From Moraxella caviae (lineage in GTDB: Bacteria; Pseudomonadota; Gammaproteobacteria; Pseudomonadales; Moraxellaceae): 64,000 nucleotides of DNA. Under the pieces are notes generated by a model, which ran no database searches, was not told the DNA's origin, and saw only the letters and a list, made by a program, of their open reading frames with translations. Shown here in pieces: positions 43,344 through 52,514 of this stretch. The position numbers were made by a program, and so were the translations under genes. The DNA lies in contig NZ_MUXU01000038.1 in the NCBI RefSeq assembly GCF_002014985.1, positions 1 through 64,000 on the forward strand, given 5' to 3'. Numbering within the stretch: the stretch's first letter is position 1; every line of letters starts with the position of its first letter.

Positions 43344-45386
43344 TTATTCTACCTGCAAAGGCTTATCAAACGGCACGTTATAAAGGCGCAGCGCTTCTTT
43401 CATTACATTATGAAATACTGGCGCAGACACTTGCCCTGCATAAGACTGGCGGCGTGGGTCTTCCACCAAAATCACCACCACAAAGCGTGGATTGGACGCT
43501 GGCGCAAGCCCTGCAAAAATCGTGCGGTGCTGGTCTGTGTAGTAGCCGCCTTGCGGATTGACACGGCGTGATGTCCCTGTCTTGCCTGCCACACGGTAGC
43601 CGTTGATTGCTGCGGCTCGTGCCGTACCGCCCGCTTGAGTAACCAGCTCCATCATTTTTACAATGCTTTGGGCATTGCCTGCGCTGATGACTTGGGTCGG
43701 CTCGGCAAGTTTGTCGTCTTTGATGAGACGCAAAGGCTGCAAATTGCCGTTATTGGCAAGCACCGAATACGCCTGCGCCAGCTGCGCCAGCGTTACTTGC
43801 AAGCCATAGCCATAACTGAGCGTGGCACGGCGTGAGTACTCGCGCGCTTTTGGTGTGGTAACACGTCCTGCAGCTTCAGCAGGAAATTCTAGGGCGGTTT
43901 TTTGCCCAAAGCCAAACTTACGCTGCATATCCACGATGGCTTCAGCTGGCAAGTTCAAGGCGATTTTTGCCGAACCTACGTTACTGGATTTTTGAATCAG
44001 CTTGGCAAGGGTGATTGCGCCATAATTACTGCCATCACGAATGTTAAAGCCGCCAACGTGCAGCACGCCCGGCGATGTGTCAATCAGCGTGCTGGTGCTG
44101 TATTTGCCAGAATCCAGCGCTGCCGCCACGGTGAACGGCTTCATCACCGAACCCGGCTCAAACACGTCAAGCACTGGGCGGTTGCGCTCGTTTGCGCCTG
44201 TGCGCTCAGATAAGTTGTTAGAATTAAAAGACGGCCAAGAACCCATCGCCAGCACGTCGCCTGTCTGCACGTCCACCACCATGCCAGAGCTTGAGCGTGC
44301 CGACTGCTCACGCCCCACCTGCTCAAGCTCTTTGTACAGCACATATTGCAAGCGCGAATCAATCGTCAAATGCAAATCCTGCCCTGCGATTTCAGGCTTG
44401 ATTTCTTTGATTTCTTTGATGGCGGACGCTCTGGCATCTTTTAGCACCAGCACTTGCCCACGCTCGCCTGCCAGCGTTTTTTCGTACTTTTGTTCAATGC
44501 CAGCACGCCCAGCATAGCCGCCATTTTCTTCGCTGTTTGATTGCGCCATATAGCCCAATAGCGGTGCGTTTGGCTCGGCCTGCAAATAATAACGCTGGAA
44601 AAATTTCTCTTCGTTCACCGCCACAAAATCCAGCGCCATGATGGGTGCAGCAATCTCTGGAGACACACGATTAAGCAGCACCATGCGTCTTGAGCCAGCG
44701 CCTTTTGGCAAGGCGGCTTCCACCGCTTTTGGATCGCTCAAATCCAGCGTATCGTCCAGTTTCACCGCATTTTCCAGCCGCTCAAGCGGTACGTTGGTCG
44801 TGGCGGCAAGTTTCACCAAACTCATATCCGCCAATGCTTGACTTGCCTTGGCGCGCGCGGACAGCTGCGCTGGCGTTAGGTTTTTTTCTGAGCCGTCTTT
44901 GGCAGAATTATTAGCAACGATTTTTTTTAGCCGATAATACTCGGACGCATATTCACGCGGGTCAAACACCACCGTGGACAGCGGCGCATTTGCCGCCAAG
45001 GGTGCGCCCATCGTGTCGGTAATCATGCCACGATACACAGGCTGGCTGCGCTTTGAGGTGATGAGTTTATCGCCTTTTTCCACATAAAATGACGCATTGA
45101 TGACTTGCAAATAAAACGCTCTGGCAAACAGCACGCCAAAAGCTGCCACCATCACCACCCAAATGGCACGATAACGCCACAAGTCTTGCTTGCCGCCCAA
45201 CATGGACGCACCACGGCGTTTTTTACCACCAAAAATTTTGGTCAATAATCTACTAAACCAAGACGGCTCGCCTAGGTTTTTGCCTTTTAAGCCCTTGGCT
45301 GGATTGGCTTTGGTGGCGTGTTTTTTGCGTAAAGGCGGTGTTACTGTAGACGCTGCGCCTGTTTTTTTGGTCGTTTTCATGCTCAT
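43344..45386 (-). CDS. ftsI: Peptidoglycan transpeptidase FtsI (PBP3)
   Basis: A 680-residue class B penicillin-binding protein. A basic, Lys-rich cytoplasmic tail of about 75 residues precedes one membrane helix (WVVMVAAFGVLFARAFYLQ). The PBP dimer domain follows. The transpeptidase has the three active motifs: SVMK in FEPGSVMKPFT, SSN in IQKSSNVG and KTG in VAGKTGTSRR. The cytoplasmic tail is longer than that of E. coli FtsI. It cross-links septal peptidoglycan. Its start overlaps the ftsL stop by four bases, indicating translational coupling. Confidence 0.96.
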   Translation of the reverse strand: MSMKTTKKTGAASTVTPPLRKKHATKANPAKGLKGKNLGEPSWFSRLLTKIFGGKKRRGASMLGGKQDLWRYRAIWVVMVAAFGVLFARAFYLQVINASFYVEKGDKLITSKRSQPVYRGMITDTMGAPLAANAPLSTVVFDPREYASEYYRLKKIVANNSAKDGSEKNLTPAQLSARAKASQALADMSLVKLAATTNVPLERLENAVKLDDTLDLSDPKAVEAALPKGAGSRRMVLLNRVSPEIAAPIMALDFVAVNEEKFFQRYYLQAEPNAPLLGYMAQSNSEENGGYAGRAGIEQKYEKTLAGERGQVLVLKDARASAIKEIKEIKPEIAGQDLHLTIDSRLQYVLYKELEQVGREQSARSSSGMVVDVQTGDVLAMGSWPSFNSNNLSERTGANERNRPVLDVFEPGSVMKPFTVAAALDSGKYSTSTLIDTSPGVLHVGGFNIRDGSNYGAITLAKLIQKSSNVGSAKIALNLPAEAIVDMQRKFGFGQKTALEFPAEAAGRVTTPKAREYSRRATLSYGYGLQVTLAQLAQAYSVLANNGNLQPLRLIKDDKLAEPTQVISAGNAQSIVKMMELVTQAGGTARAAAINGYRVAGKTGTSRRVNPQGGYYTDQHRTIFAGLAPASNPRFVVVILVEDPRRQSYAGQVSAPVFHNVMKEALRLYNVPFDKPLQVE

Positions 45387-45742
45387 TCCGCCTTATCCAT
45401 GCTGCTGGTTGGGGCGATGACTTGCCGATGGCTGCCCACAGGGAAAAACATACCCAGCTCACTCACCGCACGTCTTGCCACTTGGGGCGTGGAGCTAAAA
45501 GTCTGCTGCTCAATGAGCAAACGCTGCTCTTCTACTTGCAGCGCGGTCAGCTCACGACCAAGTTTTTGCAGCTCACGATACGCCGCGTGGTGTTCTTGGG
45601 CTTGCTTGGCGATAGAAACACCTGTCCACAAAATCGCCGCCAACAAAAGCAGCACAATCAAACGCAGCACGCCTATCATGCCGCTGGGCTTGGCGGTGGT
45701 CGTGTCATCATCAATCAAGGTGGCGTGTCGGTGTTTGCTCAT
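45383..45742 (-). CDS. ftsL: Cell division protein FtsL
   Basis: A 119-residue single-pass protein. After about 20 cytoplasmic residues there is one membrane helix (VLRLIVLLLLAAILWTGVSIA) and then a periplasmic coiled coil (HAAYRELQKLGRELTALQVEEQRLLIEQQTF). It acts in the FtsQLB complex that activates septal synthesis. Identification rests on topology and position between rsmH and ftsI, since FtsL sequence is poorly conserved. Confidence 0.9.
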   Translation of the reverse strand: MSKHRHATLIDDDTTTAKPSGMIGVLRLIVLLLLAAILWTGVSIAKQAQEHHAAYRELQKLGRELTALQVEEQRLLIEQQTFSSTPQVARRAVSELGMFFPVGSHRQVIAPTSSMDKAE

Positions 45743-45969
45743 GGTCGGTTTGTACTGTTTTTAGATTGTTATTTTGGATTGCTGTTTTTAAACGTTTAGG
45801 TTTTAAAGTTTTTGGTTTTAAATTTGTCAATTATTGGTTTTTAAATTAAATGCGACTTATACTGGCAAGTTTTGATGTTGGTAAGTTTTTATTTTTAATC
45901 AATTTATGCCGATAAATGATCAGCAAATTTCACCCATCAAGCCGTCCAATTTGCGCCCATCACACATCT

Positions 45970-46944
45970 TTAAGCCAGCGGTACATCGCTGCGTTTTGCG
46001 CCACGCAGCCACGCACTTCTGGCGCGCGGATTTGCGCTGACTTCAGCGGCACTTGGCGCAATGCGCACAGGTTTGCCAAAATATTTGGCACGCTTTGGCG
46101 GCATAATCAGCGCTTCATCGCCTTCCCAGCGCCCTTTGCTGTGGTCGTTAAAAAAGCGCTTGATGCGTCTGTCTTCTAGCGAATGAAAGCTAATCACCGC
46201 CAAATGTCCGCCTGCCACCAGCACCGATAAGCTCTGGCGCAAAAACTCGTCCACATCACCAAGCTCATTGTTAATAAAAATACGCAGTGCCTGAAAACTT
46301 TGCGTGGCGGGGTGCTTGCCCTTTTGCCATGCAGGGTGCGCCGCCTTAATCACATCCGCCAGCGCAAGCGTAGAATCATAACTTTCCATCGCCTTAATCG
46401 CACGGGCAATGCGTCTGCTGTGCCGCTCTTCACCATATTCGTACAACACATCAGCCAGCGTGTCCACGTCCACTTTGGCAAGCCACGCACTCACAGGCTC
46501 ACCACGCGTGGTATCCATGCGCATATCCACCGCGCCATCACGCATAAAGCTAAAACCGCGTGCGCCATCGTCCAGCTGCGGACTGGACACGCCCAAATCC
46601 GCCAGCACGCCATCTACTTTATCAATGCCCATCGCCAAAAGCTGCGTTTGCAATGCTGCAAAGCTGTCATGCACCACACTCACACGCGCATCTGTGTCTG
46701 CTAACGCCTTGGCGCACATAATAGCTTCTGGGTCTTTATCAAAGACAATCAGCCGCGCGTCATCACTTAGATACTCAAGCAACAGCCGACTATGCCCACC
46801 CCTGCCAAACGTTGCGTCCACATACACACCGCTCACACTGCGCTTGGCAAGCAAATCAAGGCTCGCCACGCCAAGCACGCACGCCACCGTTTCTTGCAAA
46901 AGCACGGTCAAATGCGTAAATTGAGTGGCGGTAGTCTCGGTCAT
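45970..46944 (-). CDS. rsmH: 16S rRNA (cytosine-1402-N4)-methyltransferase
   Basis: A 324-residue SAM-dependent methyltransferase of C1402 in the ribosomal decoding site. VDATFGRGGHSRLLLEYL is the SAM site, followed by DGVLADLGVSSPQLDDGARGFSF, MRMDTTRGEPVSAWLA and the C-terminal ISFHSLEDRRIKRFF. It is the first gene of the cluster. mraZ, which precedes rsmH in most bacteria, is absent, as in other Moraxellaceae (known for Acinetobacter). A 227-base gap with nothing visible separates it from ftsL. Confidence 0.96.
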   Translation of the reverse strand: MTETTATQFTHLTVLLQETVACVLGVASLDLLAKRSVSGVYVDATFGRGGHSRLLLEYLSDDARLIVFDKDPEAIMCAKALADTDARVSVVHDSFAALQTQLLAMGIDKVDGVLADLGVSSPQLDDGARGFSFMRDGAVDMRMDTTRGEPVSAWLAKVDVDTLADVLYEYGEERHSRRIARAIKAMESYDSTLALADVIKAAHPAWQKGKHPATQSFQALRIFINNELGDVDEFLRQSLSVLVAGGHLAVISFHSLEDRRIKRFFNDHSKGRWEGDEALIMPPKRAKYFGKPVRIAPSAAEVSANPRARSAWLRGAKRSDVPLA

Positions 46945-47388
46945 AAAAACGTCCAGTGAATCAAGTGGATTGGCGGTGCGCTGCTGTTGGTATTTTTATC
47001 AAATTTTTTAAAAATTATAATAAAAGTATTATAATTTTCTTAAATAAATCGCCAAAATCGCAGCAACAATTTTTCATGGTGTATTATCGCAACAACTGCC
47101 AGATAGTCAAGCCAAAACCGTGATTTTCTCGCAGTTTTTTGCACTTTTTTATGAAAATCTGCCCCAGCAGACGATTTTTTGGCATTTGCCACAAACAAAG
47201 CTACCCACCATTCGTCAAAATTTGGTATCATAACGCATTTATCACCAGATTTTATCATCGGACGGATTTGCGCTTGATTTGGCGCACCAATCCACCGATT
47301 TATAATTTTATCTTAAAAATCATTCATTAAAAACGGTCAATAAACCAGCCATTAAAACGACACAAAACCATTGATTTAGAGAGCCATC
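46945..47388. other. Divergent intergenic region between rsmH and gltX
   Basis: About 440 AT-rich bases between two divergent essential genes. It holds a strong AT palindrome (47011-47038) close to rsmH. No mraZ remnant or other gene is seen. Confidence 0.6.
47011..47038. repeat. Perfect 12-bp inverted repeat upstream of rsmH
   Basis: AAAATTATAATA (47011-47022) and TATTATAATTTT (47027-47038) are exact complements with a four-base spacer. Each arm contains TATAAT-like words reading outward, so it may overlap promoters for both divergent genes. It lies about 70 bases upstream of the rsmH start. Confidence 0.75.
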
Positions 47389-48900
47389 ATGACACAAACC
47401 AAAAAAGTCCGCACTCGCATTGCCCCATCACCAACAGGCTTTCCGCACGTTGGTACGGCTTACATCGCCTTATTCAACATGGTCTTTGCCAAAGCGCACG
47501 GCGGCGAATTTATCCTGCGCATTGAAGACACCGACCAAGCACGCTCCACCGCCCAATCCGAAAAAATGATTTTGGATGCGCTAAAATGGGCAGGCTTGAC
47601 GTGGAGCGAAGGCCCTGATGTGGGCGGACAATTTGCGCCATATCGTCAGTCAGAGCGCAGCGACTTGTACAAAAAATACGCCCAAGAACTTTTGGATAAA
47701 GGCCATGCGTTTCGCTGCTTTTGTACGCCAGAAGAGCTGGACGCCATGCGTGCTGAGCAGATGGCAAAAGGCGAAGCGGTGCGTTATGATGGTCGCTACG
47801 CCAACTTGACGCGCGAAGAAAGTGATGCTTTGGTTGCCCAAGGCAAGCCGTACGTCATTCGTATGCGTGTGCCAAGCGAAGGCGTGTGTACGTTTCACGA
47901 TATGCTGCGCGGTGAAATCACAATTCCGTGGGAGCAAGTGGACATGCAAGTACTGCTAAAAACAGACGGCTTGCCGACTTACCATCTCGCCAACGTCGTG
48001 GACGATCATCTGATGCAAATCACCCACGTTTTGCGTGGTGAAGAGTGGCTGCCATCTGCGCCCAAGCACAAACTTTTGTACGAATATTTCGGCTGGGAAA
48101 TGCCGGTGCTGTGCCATATGCCACTGCTTAGAAACCCTGACAAATCCAAACTTTCCAAGCGCAAAAACCCAACTTCCATCACTTATTACCGTGATGCAGG
48201 CGTACTGCCAGAAGCCTTGATTAATTACCTTGGACGCATGGGCTACAGCCTGCCAAACGAGCAGGAAAAATTCACCCTAGATGAGATGATTGCAAGTTTT
48301 GACATCAATCGTGTGTCTTTGGGCGGCCCTGTGTTTGACATTGAAAAACTCTACTGGCTCAATGGCGAATACCTGCGTGCCATGGAGCCAAGCGCGCTGA
48401 AAAATGCGATTTTGGCGTGGGCAAGCGATGACGACAAACTCACCGCCATCGCCAAAGCCATCGCCCCACGCATTAACGTGCTGTCGGACGCGGTGAATTG
48501 GGCAGGCTTTTATTTTCAAAATCTGCCGAACGTTACTGCCGAAAGTTTTGCGCACAAATCGCTGGATAACGACAAACTGCTAGAAATTCTCTACATCGCC
48601 ACATGGCAACTGGAAACCCTGCCAGAATGGAGCGAAGAGAACATTTATAAGACGCTAAAAGGCTTGGCGGCGCATTTTGAGATTAAGCTTAAAGACTTTA
48701 TGCAGCCGTTTTTCGTTGCCATTGCGGGCAGCACGTCCAGCACGCCTGTGATGAATTCTATGGCGGTGATTGGTGCGGATATGACGCTGGCACGCCTGCG
48801 CCACGCTTGCGATGTGCTGGGTGGACTTGGCAAGAAAAAACTTAAAAAACTAGAAGAAGACAACAAACGCTTGCCGAACTTTCTAAGCGAAACGGCTTAA
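47389..48900 (+). CDS. gltX: Glutamyl-tRNA synthetase
   Basis: A 503-residue class I aminoacyl-tRNA synthetase that charges tRNA-Glu. The HIGH motif appears as HVGT in [19 protein letters not shown], and the KMSKS motif as [24 protein letters not shown] [31 protein letters not shown] and the C-terminal anticodon-binding domain are present. AGAGAGCCATC precedes ATG. One of its substrates, tRNA-Glu(TTC), is encoded about 2 kb downstream. Confidence 0.97.
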   Translation: MTQTKKVRTRIAPSPTGFPHVGTAYIALFNMVFAKAHGGEFILRIEDTDQARSTAQSEKMILDALKWAGLTWSEGPDVGGQFAPYRQSERSDLYKKYAQELLDKGHAFRCFCTPEELDAMRAEQMAKGEAVRYDGRYANLTREESDALVAQGKPYVIRMRVPSEGVCTFHDMLRGEITIPWEQVDMQVLLKTDGLPTYHLANVVDDHLMQITHVLRGEEWLPSAPKHKLLYEYFGWEMPVLCHMPLLRNPDKSKLSKRKNPTSITYYRDAGVLPEALINYLGRMGYSLPNEQEKFTLDEMIASFDINRVSLGGPVFDIEKLYWLNGEYLRAMEPSALKNAILAWASDDDKLTAIAKAIAPRINVLSDAVNWAGFYFQNLPNVTAESFAHKSLDNDKLLEILYIATWQLETLPEWSEENIYKTLKGLAAHFEIKLKDFMQPFFVAIAGSTSSTPVMNSMAVIGADMTLARLRHACDVLGGLGKKKLKKLEEDNKRLPNFLSETA

Positions 48901-49205
48901 GCAAAACAGCCCAAATAAAACGGCTTAAACAAGCGGTCTTCACAAGGTTTAATCGTTAAACCAACACCAAAAACGCCTGCCTTTGCGGGCGTTTTTTATT
49001 GTCAATTCACCACCTTTAAAAGCACCAACAAAGCAGCAAAAACCACATCGTCCAAAGCTAAAAGAGCAGGCAAAAGCCCACAAAGTGAAAAACCCCAAAA
49101 ACACCAGTGATTGATACGCTGGATGTTTGGCGGTATAATGAAAGTGATGGCTTGGCGATACCACCAAATCATCAAACCCACCTTTCAAGTTACAGGCAAT
49201 ACATC
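48901..49205. other. Intergenic region between gltX and the cupin gene
   Basis: About 305 bases containing the gltX terminator and then DNA without a visible gene. A -10-like TATAAT lies near 49134 (context GGCGGTATAATGAAAG) and may serve the cupin gene. Confidence 0.5.
48969..48998 (+). terminator. Intrinsic terminator of gltX
   Basis: AAAAACGCCTGC (48969-48980) pairs with GCGGGCGTTTTT (48985-48996), one wobble and a four-base loop, ending in a T-run. Confidence 0.88.
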
Positions 49206-49568
49206 ATGTCCATGCCTAGCATTTTAAATTTTGCCGATTATTTGCAAAGTTCGCCCACAGATTCTGTGCGCACCGTCATTCATCAATCCGCAGAGCATAA
49301 TTTGGTGCTGTGGCAAATTCCGCCAAACGCCAAGCTGCCCACGCACCGCCACCCACAAGGGCAAGACATTTGGGTGGTTATGCAAGGCTCGGCACTGCTG
49401 CTTGAACAAGCGGATTTGGCAAGCACAAAAAACAACGCCCGCCGCATTCATGCAGGGCAGGCGATTGTGATAGACACGCAGCAAATCCACGGTGTGTACA
49501 ACGATGGCGCACAAGACTGCGTGCTGGTGTCCATCATTCACCCCAATGCGGCATTTGTGGCGGTGTAG
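49206..49568 (+). CDS. Small cupin-domain protein
   Basis: A 120-residue single-domain cupin. Motif 1 is KLPTHRHPQGQDIWVVMQG, with His-x-His and a downstream acidic residue as metal ligands; motif 2 is AGQAIVIDTQQIHGVYN, with the final His. Such proteins are often small isomerases, oxygenases or sensors; the substrate is unknown. ATG at 49206 is chosen because it starts at the usual distance from the cupin core; the frame is open 33 codons upstream. It converges with the DUF4198 gene, 20 bases apart. Confidence 0.75.
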   Translation: MSMPSILNFADYLQSSPTDSVRTVIHQSAEHNLVLWQIPPNAKLPTHRHPQGQDIWVVMQGSALLLEQADLASTKNNARRIHAGQAIVIDTQQIHGVYNDGAQDCVLVSIIHPNAAFVAV

Positions 49569-49587
49569 CCTGTTATGGCGATGTCTG

Positions 49588-50397
49588 TCAGTGATGATGT
49601 CCGCCAATATCAAAGGTCAGCGTGCTGTAAGTCGCTTCGTGTTGGCACAGTTTTGGGTCGTGAAAATCTATCTTATATTTCACGCTCGCTTGCCAAAATC
49701 CTTGGCGCAAAGGAATGATATGCACCACGCCATCATCGTTGGTCGTATCAAAAAACGCCTGCGCTGATTCTTTGTGCGTGTGGCTGCGGTCGCTTACATC
49801 AAAGCCTGCAAAAGTGGCGCTCACTGGGTGATTTGCCAGCGGCTCGCCACGATACAGCACACGCACCGCCAAAGGCTCGCCCACGTGTACATTGGCAGGA
49901 TTATCCAGCGGCACCATCTCCAAAAGCTGCCCCACAGGTCTTGTAATCACTGCCGTATCCGCACTGTCATGCCCCACGTTCACCACCGCTTTGCCGTACA
50001 TTCTGGTCTGCTCGCAGTAGCTGGCGTCTGGCATTTGCATCAGGTTTTGTCGCTGCCAGCCTGCGCCATTTTTACTCCAAAAGGTCGGCTTATATTCTGC
50101 CAGCAGCAAAAAACTGCCTTCTTGCACAGGTGATTTACTCTGATAACGGTAATTTTTGGCGTCTTTTTGAACAAGCGTTTGCTTGCCCTTATCCGTAACC
50201 AAAGTCAAAGGCGCAAATAAATCCGTGCGTGTCTTGGCAATCGGCTCAAACTTGGGAAACTCACCATAACCCAAATTGGCACGCAGCACTTCACCGCCAT
50301 GCACATGGTCAGCCTGCACCCACACACGGTGCGCCTTGGCTGGCACGCACAGCACACTCGCCGCAGCACACGCCATCAATAAAGCAAATTTTTTCAT
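49588..50397 (-). CDS. Secreted DUF4198 protein (metal-uptake-associated family)
   Basis: A 269-residue exported protein. The signal peptide (KKFALLMACAAASVLCVPAKA) leaves a mature N-terminus HRVWVQADHVHGGEVLRANLGYGEFP, a His-rich start typical of DUF4198 proteins, which often accompany nickel, cobalt or iron transport. The C-terminus ends GGHHH, another likely metal site. The middle part (VHVGEPLAVRVLYRGEPLANHPVSATFAGF) looks like an Ig-like domain. Start ambiguity: two adjacent ATG codons follow AAGGAG; the second (50397) has the better spacing. A Fur-like site lies about 90-105 bases upstream. No transporter genes are adjacent. Confidence 0.78.
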   Translation of the reverse strand: MKKFALLMACAAASVLCVPAKAHRVWVQADHVHGGEVLRANLGYGEFPKFEPIAKTRTDLFAPLTLVTDKGKQTLVQKDAKNYRYQSKSPVQEGSFLLLAEYKPTFWSKNGAGWQRQNLMQMPDASYCEQTRMYGKAVVNVGHDSADTAVITRPVGQLLEMVPLDNPANVHVGEPLAVRVLYRGEPLANHPVSATFAGFDVSDRSHTHKESAQAFFDTTNDDGVVHIIPLRQGFWQASVKYKIDFHDPKLCQHEATYSTLTFDIGGHHH

Positions 50398-50482
50398 CAT
50401 CTCTCCTTTTGTTGGTTTGCACAAAAATCTGATTGTTGGTAAATCATTATGTTATGTTATTTCTTTTTACTTGTCAAACGAT

Positions 50483-50508
50483 TTATGATAATTTATATCA
50501 TTTCATAA
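50483..50508. promoter_or_regulatory. Fur-like operator upstream of the DUF4198 gene
   Basis: TGATAATTTATATCA (50486-50500) agrees with the Fur 7-1-7 consensus TGATAATnATTATCA at 12 of 14 defined positions. It is nested in a wider inverted repeat TTATGA (50483-50488) and TCATAA (50503-50508). The position, 90-110 bases before the start codon, is suitable for repression by iron. The outer repeat also recalls the NikR pattern GTATGA-N16-TCATAC, but the spacing is 14. Confidence 0.5.
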
Positions 50509-50681
50509 ATGCCAATATTTTTATCAACTTTCAATCATGCCAGTCCAAATTGAGAGCATTTTTATCAAAATAAAGTTCACCACAGCGGCGGTTTTGCAAC
50601 ATCATCTCAAGAAATTTTAAATTAAAAAACTTTTAAAATCATAAAGTTGTGTTATTTTTTTAAATTTTTGAAAATTTATGC

Positions 50682-50710
50682 TTGACGGATAAAAATTCGC
50701 CCTATATAAT
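50682..50710 (+). promoter_or_regulatory. Strong promoter of the tRNA genes
   Basis: TTGACG (50682-50687) and TATAAT (50705-50710) are separated by exactly 17 bases and end 18 bases before tRNA-Ala. Confidence 0.9.
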
Positions 50711-50727
50711 ACGCCCCATCTTAGCAA

Positions 50728-50803
50728 GGGGCTATAGCTCAGTTGGTAGAGCACTTGCATGGCATGCAAGGGGTCAGCGGTTCGACTCCGCTTAGCTCCA
50801 CCA
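50728..50803 (+). tRNA. tRNA-Ala (anticodon GGC)
   Basis: A 76-base tRNA with acceptor GGGGCTA / TAGCTCC (one G-U pair), anticodon stem CTTGC / GCAAG around loop ATGGCAT (anticodon GGC), T-loop TTCGACT and encoded CCA. It reads GCC and GCU codons. Confidence 0.95.
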
Positions 50804-50956
50804 ATTTATGAATTTTGACGCATTGTCAAATTCAACCGCTAAGACCAACGTAAGCACCTAGGCAACGCTTTGTAAGCAAACTTACGTTGTAAAAACTCTT
50901 TATATGAGTTGAAAAACGAGCGAATAATGCGAAGTTTATCAGCACATATACGATGC

Positions 50957-51032
50957 GCTCCATTCGTCTAGAGGCCTAGGACACCGCCCTTTCACGGCGG
51001 TAACAGGGGTTCGAATCCCCTATGGAGTGCCA
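50957..51032 (+). tRNA. tRNA-Glu (anticodon TTC)
   Basis: A 76-base tRNA with anticodon stem CCGCC / GGCGG around loop CTTTCAC (anticodon TTC), T-loop TTCGAAT and encoded CCA. The acceptor stem is GCTCCAT / ATGGAGT, so the first pair is G1-U72 rather than the usual G1-C72. It is separated from tRNA-Ala by 153 bases that contain an inverted repeat AACGTAAG (50847) / CTTACGTT (50881) and a small hairpin AACTC / GAGTT. Confidence 0.93.
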
Positions 51033-51043
51033 ATATTCCAAAC

Positions 51044-51077
51044 AATCCCCAGACCAATGGTTTGGGGATTTGTTTTT
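51044..51077 (+). terminator. Intrinsic terminator of the tRNA transcript
   Basis: AATCCCCAGACC (51044-51055) pairs with GGTTTGGGGATT (51059-51070), one wobble and a three-base loop, followed by TGTTTTT. Confidence 0.88.
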
Positions 51078-51191
51078 ATGGCGGTTTTGGTAAAATCAGC
51101 ATTTGATAAATTTCATCGCTCATTTTTCATTGTAAATTCTCATCACTTGGCAAAACTTGGCAAGCACCCTTTATTCAGCGACTGATGTTTT

Positions 51192-51884
51192 ATGGCAAAT
51201 TTTCACACGCATTTGACGGTGGCAGCAGTTGGCAGCACGGCATTGGCTGGCGTGATGTTTGCCGCTGGGCAGCTGGGCGCAACCAGCGCTGTGCTGTGCG
51301 CAATTTTAGGGACGCTTGGCGGACTTTTGCCTGATATTGATTTGGATAATTCCACGCCTGCCAAACGTGGATTTTTCATCGCAAGCCTAGTCGTATCGGC
51401 ACTTTTGACCATCGTTTATGCCAATCGCTACACTCAAGATCGGCTGATTTTGGATTCGTTAATTTTATGGGCGGTAAGTTTTGGCGTGCTGCGCTTTGGC
51501 GTGCTTGGACTGTTTAGCCACCTAACGGTGCATCGCGGCATGGTGCATTCGGTGCCTTATATGGCGGTGTTTGCGCTGGCGGTGGTGTGCGGTGCGTTTC
51601 ATGGCATGCGCATGACGGCGTTTGTGAGCTGGACGTTTGGGCTGTTTGTGTTTTTTGGCAGCATGGTACATTTACTGCTGGACGAAGTTTATAGCGTAAA
51701 CGTGCTGGGCGTACGCCTAAAGCGCTCATTTGGCACGGCTTTTAAGTGGTTTGAGATGGATAAAGCGCTGCAATACCTTGCGCTGTATGGGCTGGTGGCA
51801 GCGCTGTTTTATGTCGCTCCGCCTGCCGATGAATTGATAAAAAGACTTGTGAATACCGCTCAATTTTTCACGGCTGCGTTTTAA
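51192..51884 (+). CDS. DUF457 / YdjM-like membrane-bound hydrolase family protein
   Basis: A 230-residue membrane protein with about six hydrophobic segments. NFHTHLTVAAVGSTALAG, GGLLPDIDLDNS, HRGMVHSVPY and HLLLDEVYSVNVLG are the His/Asp motifs of the DUF457 family (YdjM in E. coli, often called membrane-bound metal-dependent hydrolase). Its reaction is unknown. It stands alone behind the tRNA terminator. The start codon lacks a clear Shine-Dalgarno sequence. Confidence 0.82.
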   Translation: MANFHTHLTVAAVGSTALAGVMFAAGQLGATSAVLCAILGTLGGLLPDIDLDNSTPAKRGFFIASLVVSALLTIVYANRYTQDRLILDSLILWAVSFGVLRFGVLGLFSHLTVHRGMVHSVPYMAVFALAVVCGAFHGMRMTAFVSWTFGLFVFFGSMVHLLLDEVYSVNVLGVRLKRSFGTAFKWFEMDKALQYLALYGLVAALFYVAPPADELIKRLVNTAQFFTAAF

Positions 51885-51959
51885 TGGCTGGTTTTTCACG
51901 GCCAGCTTTTAATCATCACACTGATTTTAAACGTGATTTTGGCATTTATATGACGCAAA

Positions 51960-52415
51960 TCACCATGCCCCGCCCCAGCGAAACATCATGCCTGTCGCCA
52001 CAAATGCCACGCTCCACACACAAATCAGCAAAACGTGTACGCCCATATTCTTAAGCGTCTTATCGTCATGCGTGCCACGCTCAAGCCGCGCCACCACACG
52101 AAAACGTGCGTGCAAAGCAGTCAAAAGCGTCAAAATCAGCCATAAAAATTTTGCATGAATCAGCGCACCTAACGACCCCAAAGGCGAAAACCACAACGAC
52201 GCTGGCACAAATCGGCTCAGCAGATACGCTCCAGTAATCACCTGCAGCAAAAGCGCCGCCATGCCCAGCGGTTCGTAGCTTTTTTCAAATGCCAAAAATC
52301 CTTTAACATCTTGATTTTTAATGAAATTTGGCATAAGGCGCACCAGCAAATACAAATGCCCGCCCACCCAAATGCACGCACCCAGCAGATGAAAAAACAG
52401 AGCGATTTTTTGCAT
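51960..52415 (-). CDS. CopD-superfamily four-helix membrane protein
   Basis: A 151-residue protein with four hydrophobic helices. KIALFFHLLGACIWVGGHLYLL at the N-terminus, LGMAALLLQVITGAYLL, ALIHAKFLWLILTLLTALHARFRVV and LLICVWSVAFVATGMMFRWGG resemble the copper resistance protein D / cytochrome-b-like superfamily, with conserved His residues in helices 1 and 3 that could bind haem or copper. The function is not established. No CopC or other copper genes are adjacent. Confidence 0.7.
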   Translation of the reverse strand: MQKIALFFHLLGACIWVGGHLYLLVRLMPNFIKNQDVKGFLAFEKSYEPLGMAALLLQVITGAYLLSRFVPASLWFSPLGSLGALIHAKFLWLILTLLTALHARFRVVARLERGTHDDKTLKNMGVHVLLICVWSVAFVATGMMFRWGGAW

Positions 52416-52514
52416 GGCGATATTCCAAATTCTAATTTATGATGATTTGATGGCGATGGCTTGATGGCGATTTATGCAACGATGTAATTTTTATGTTTTT
52501 GGGCGGCAAAATCA

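Larger units (their letters stand above)
50398..50727. other. Intergenic region between the DUF4198 gene and the tRNA genes
   Basis: About 330 very AT-rich bases with the Fur-like site near the left end and the tRNA promoter at the right end. No gene is visible. Confidence 0.6.
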
